Assembly: GCA_016934415.1 (NCBI GenBank)
Contig: JAFGSW010000021.1
Coordinates: 28,719 to 92,718 of the forward strand
Length of the DNA stretch: 64,000 bases
Direction of reading: 5' to 3'
Origin: Spirochaetales bacterium
Lineage (GTDB): Bacteria; Spirochaetota; Spirochaetia; SZUA-6; RPPD01
Positions within the stretch are counted from its first letter, which is position 1. Every line of letters starts with the position of its first letter. The position numbers and the translations under genes are program-made. Below, in pieces: positions 63,946 to 64,000 of this stretch. The notes under the pieces are model-generated. The model was not told the origin of the DNA. It made no database searches and saw only the letters and a list, made by a program, of their open reading frames with translations.

Positions 63946-64000
63946 CTCGCGAATTATCTGTAACAGATATTTTAAAAACCTGTGACTACTTTTCCCAAAA

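Noticed and set aside
1-64000. tRNA, rRNA, prophage or transposase genes
   Set aside because: None recognised by reading the sequence or ORF translations; a tRNAscan/Infernal run would be needed to exclude small RNAs.

Overview
GC-rich bacterial chromosomal window, coding-dense, with no rRNA, tRNA or recognisable transposase. The envelope genes (BamA, OmpH, TamB), fused trp genes and many lipoproteins suggest a Gram-negative-type, possibly spirochaete-like, genome; that placement is inference only. Bases 1-48 kb are mostly housekeeping: glnE (partial), a GAF-GAF sigma54 activator, an M28 peptidase, aroB, hom-apgM, a REC-GGDEF-EAL protein, pabB/pabC, glmS, trxA, trpE-trpGD-trpCF, mutS, ruvX-ompH-bamA-tamB, tmk, two STAS proteins and a CHASE2 adenylate cyclase. 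Bases 48-62 kb are an accessory surface-protein island: a FecR protein, two paralogous propeller-like lipoproteins, two IgGFc-binding-like paralogs, a VWA lipoprotein, OmpA, an isolated lipoprotein signal-peptide stub, and two genes each broken by a single in-frame TGA. The strongest unexplained signal is a dispersed family of intergenic elements. Each is built from short units (CACGGAT-type or CACGAAG-type) at about 9-11 nt spacing and arranged as head-to-head inverted arms. There are six two-armed copies and two half copies. Sequence variants tend to match between the two arms of one element, two same-subtype copies bracket trpE, and one half copy appears to be translated as the C-terminal tail of a GH1 glycosidase.
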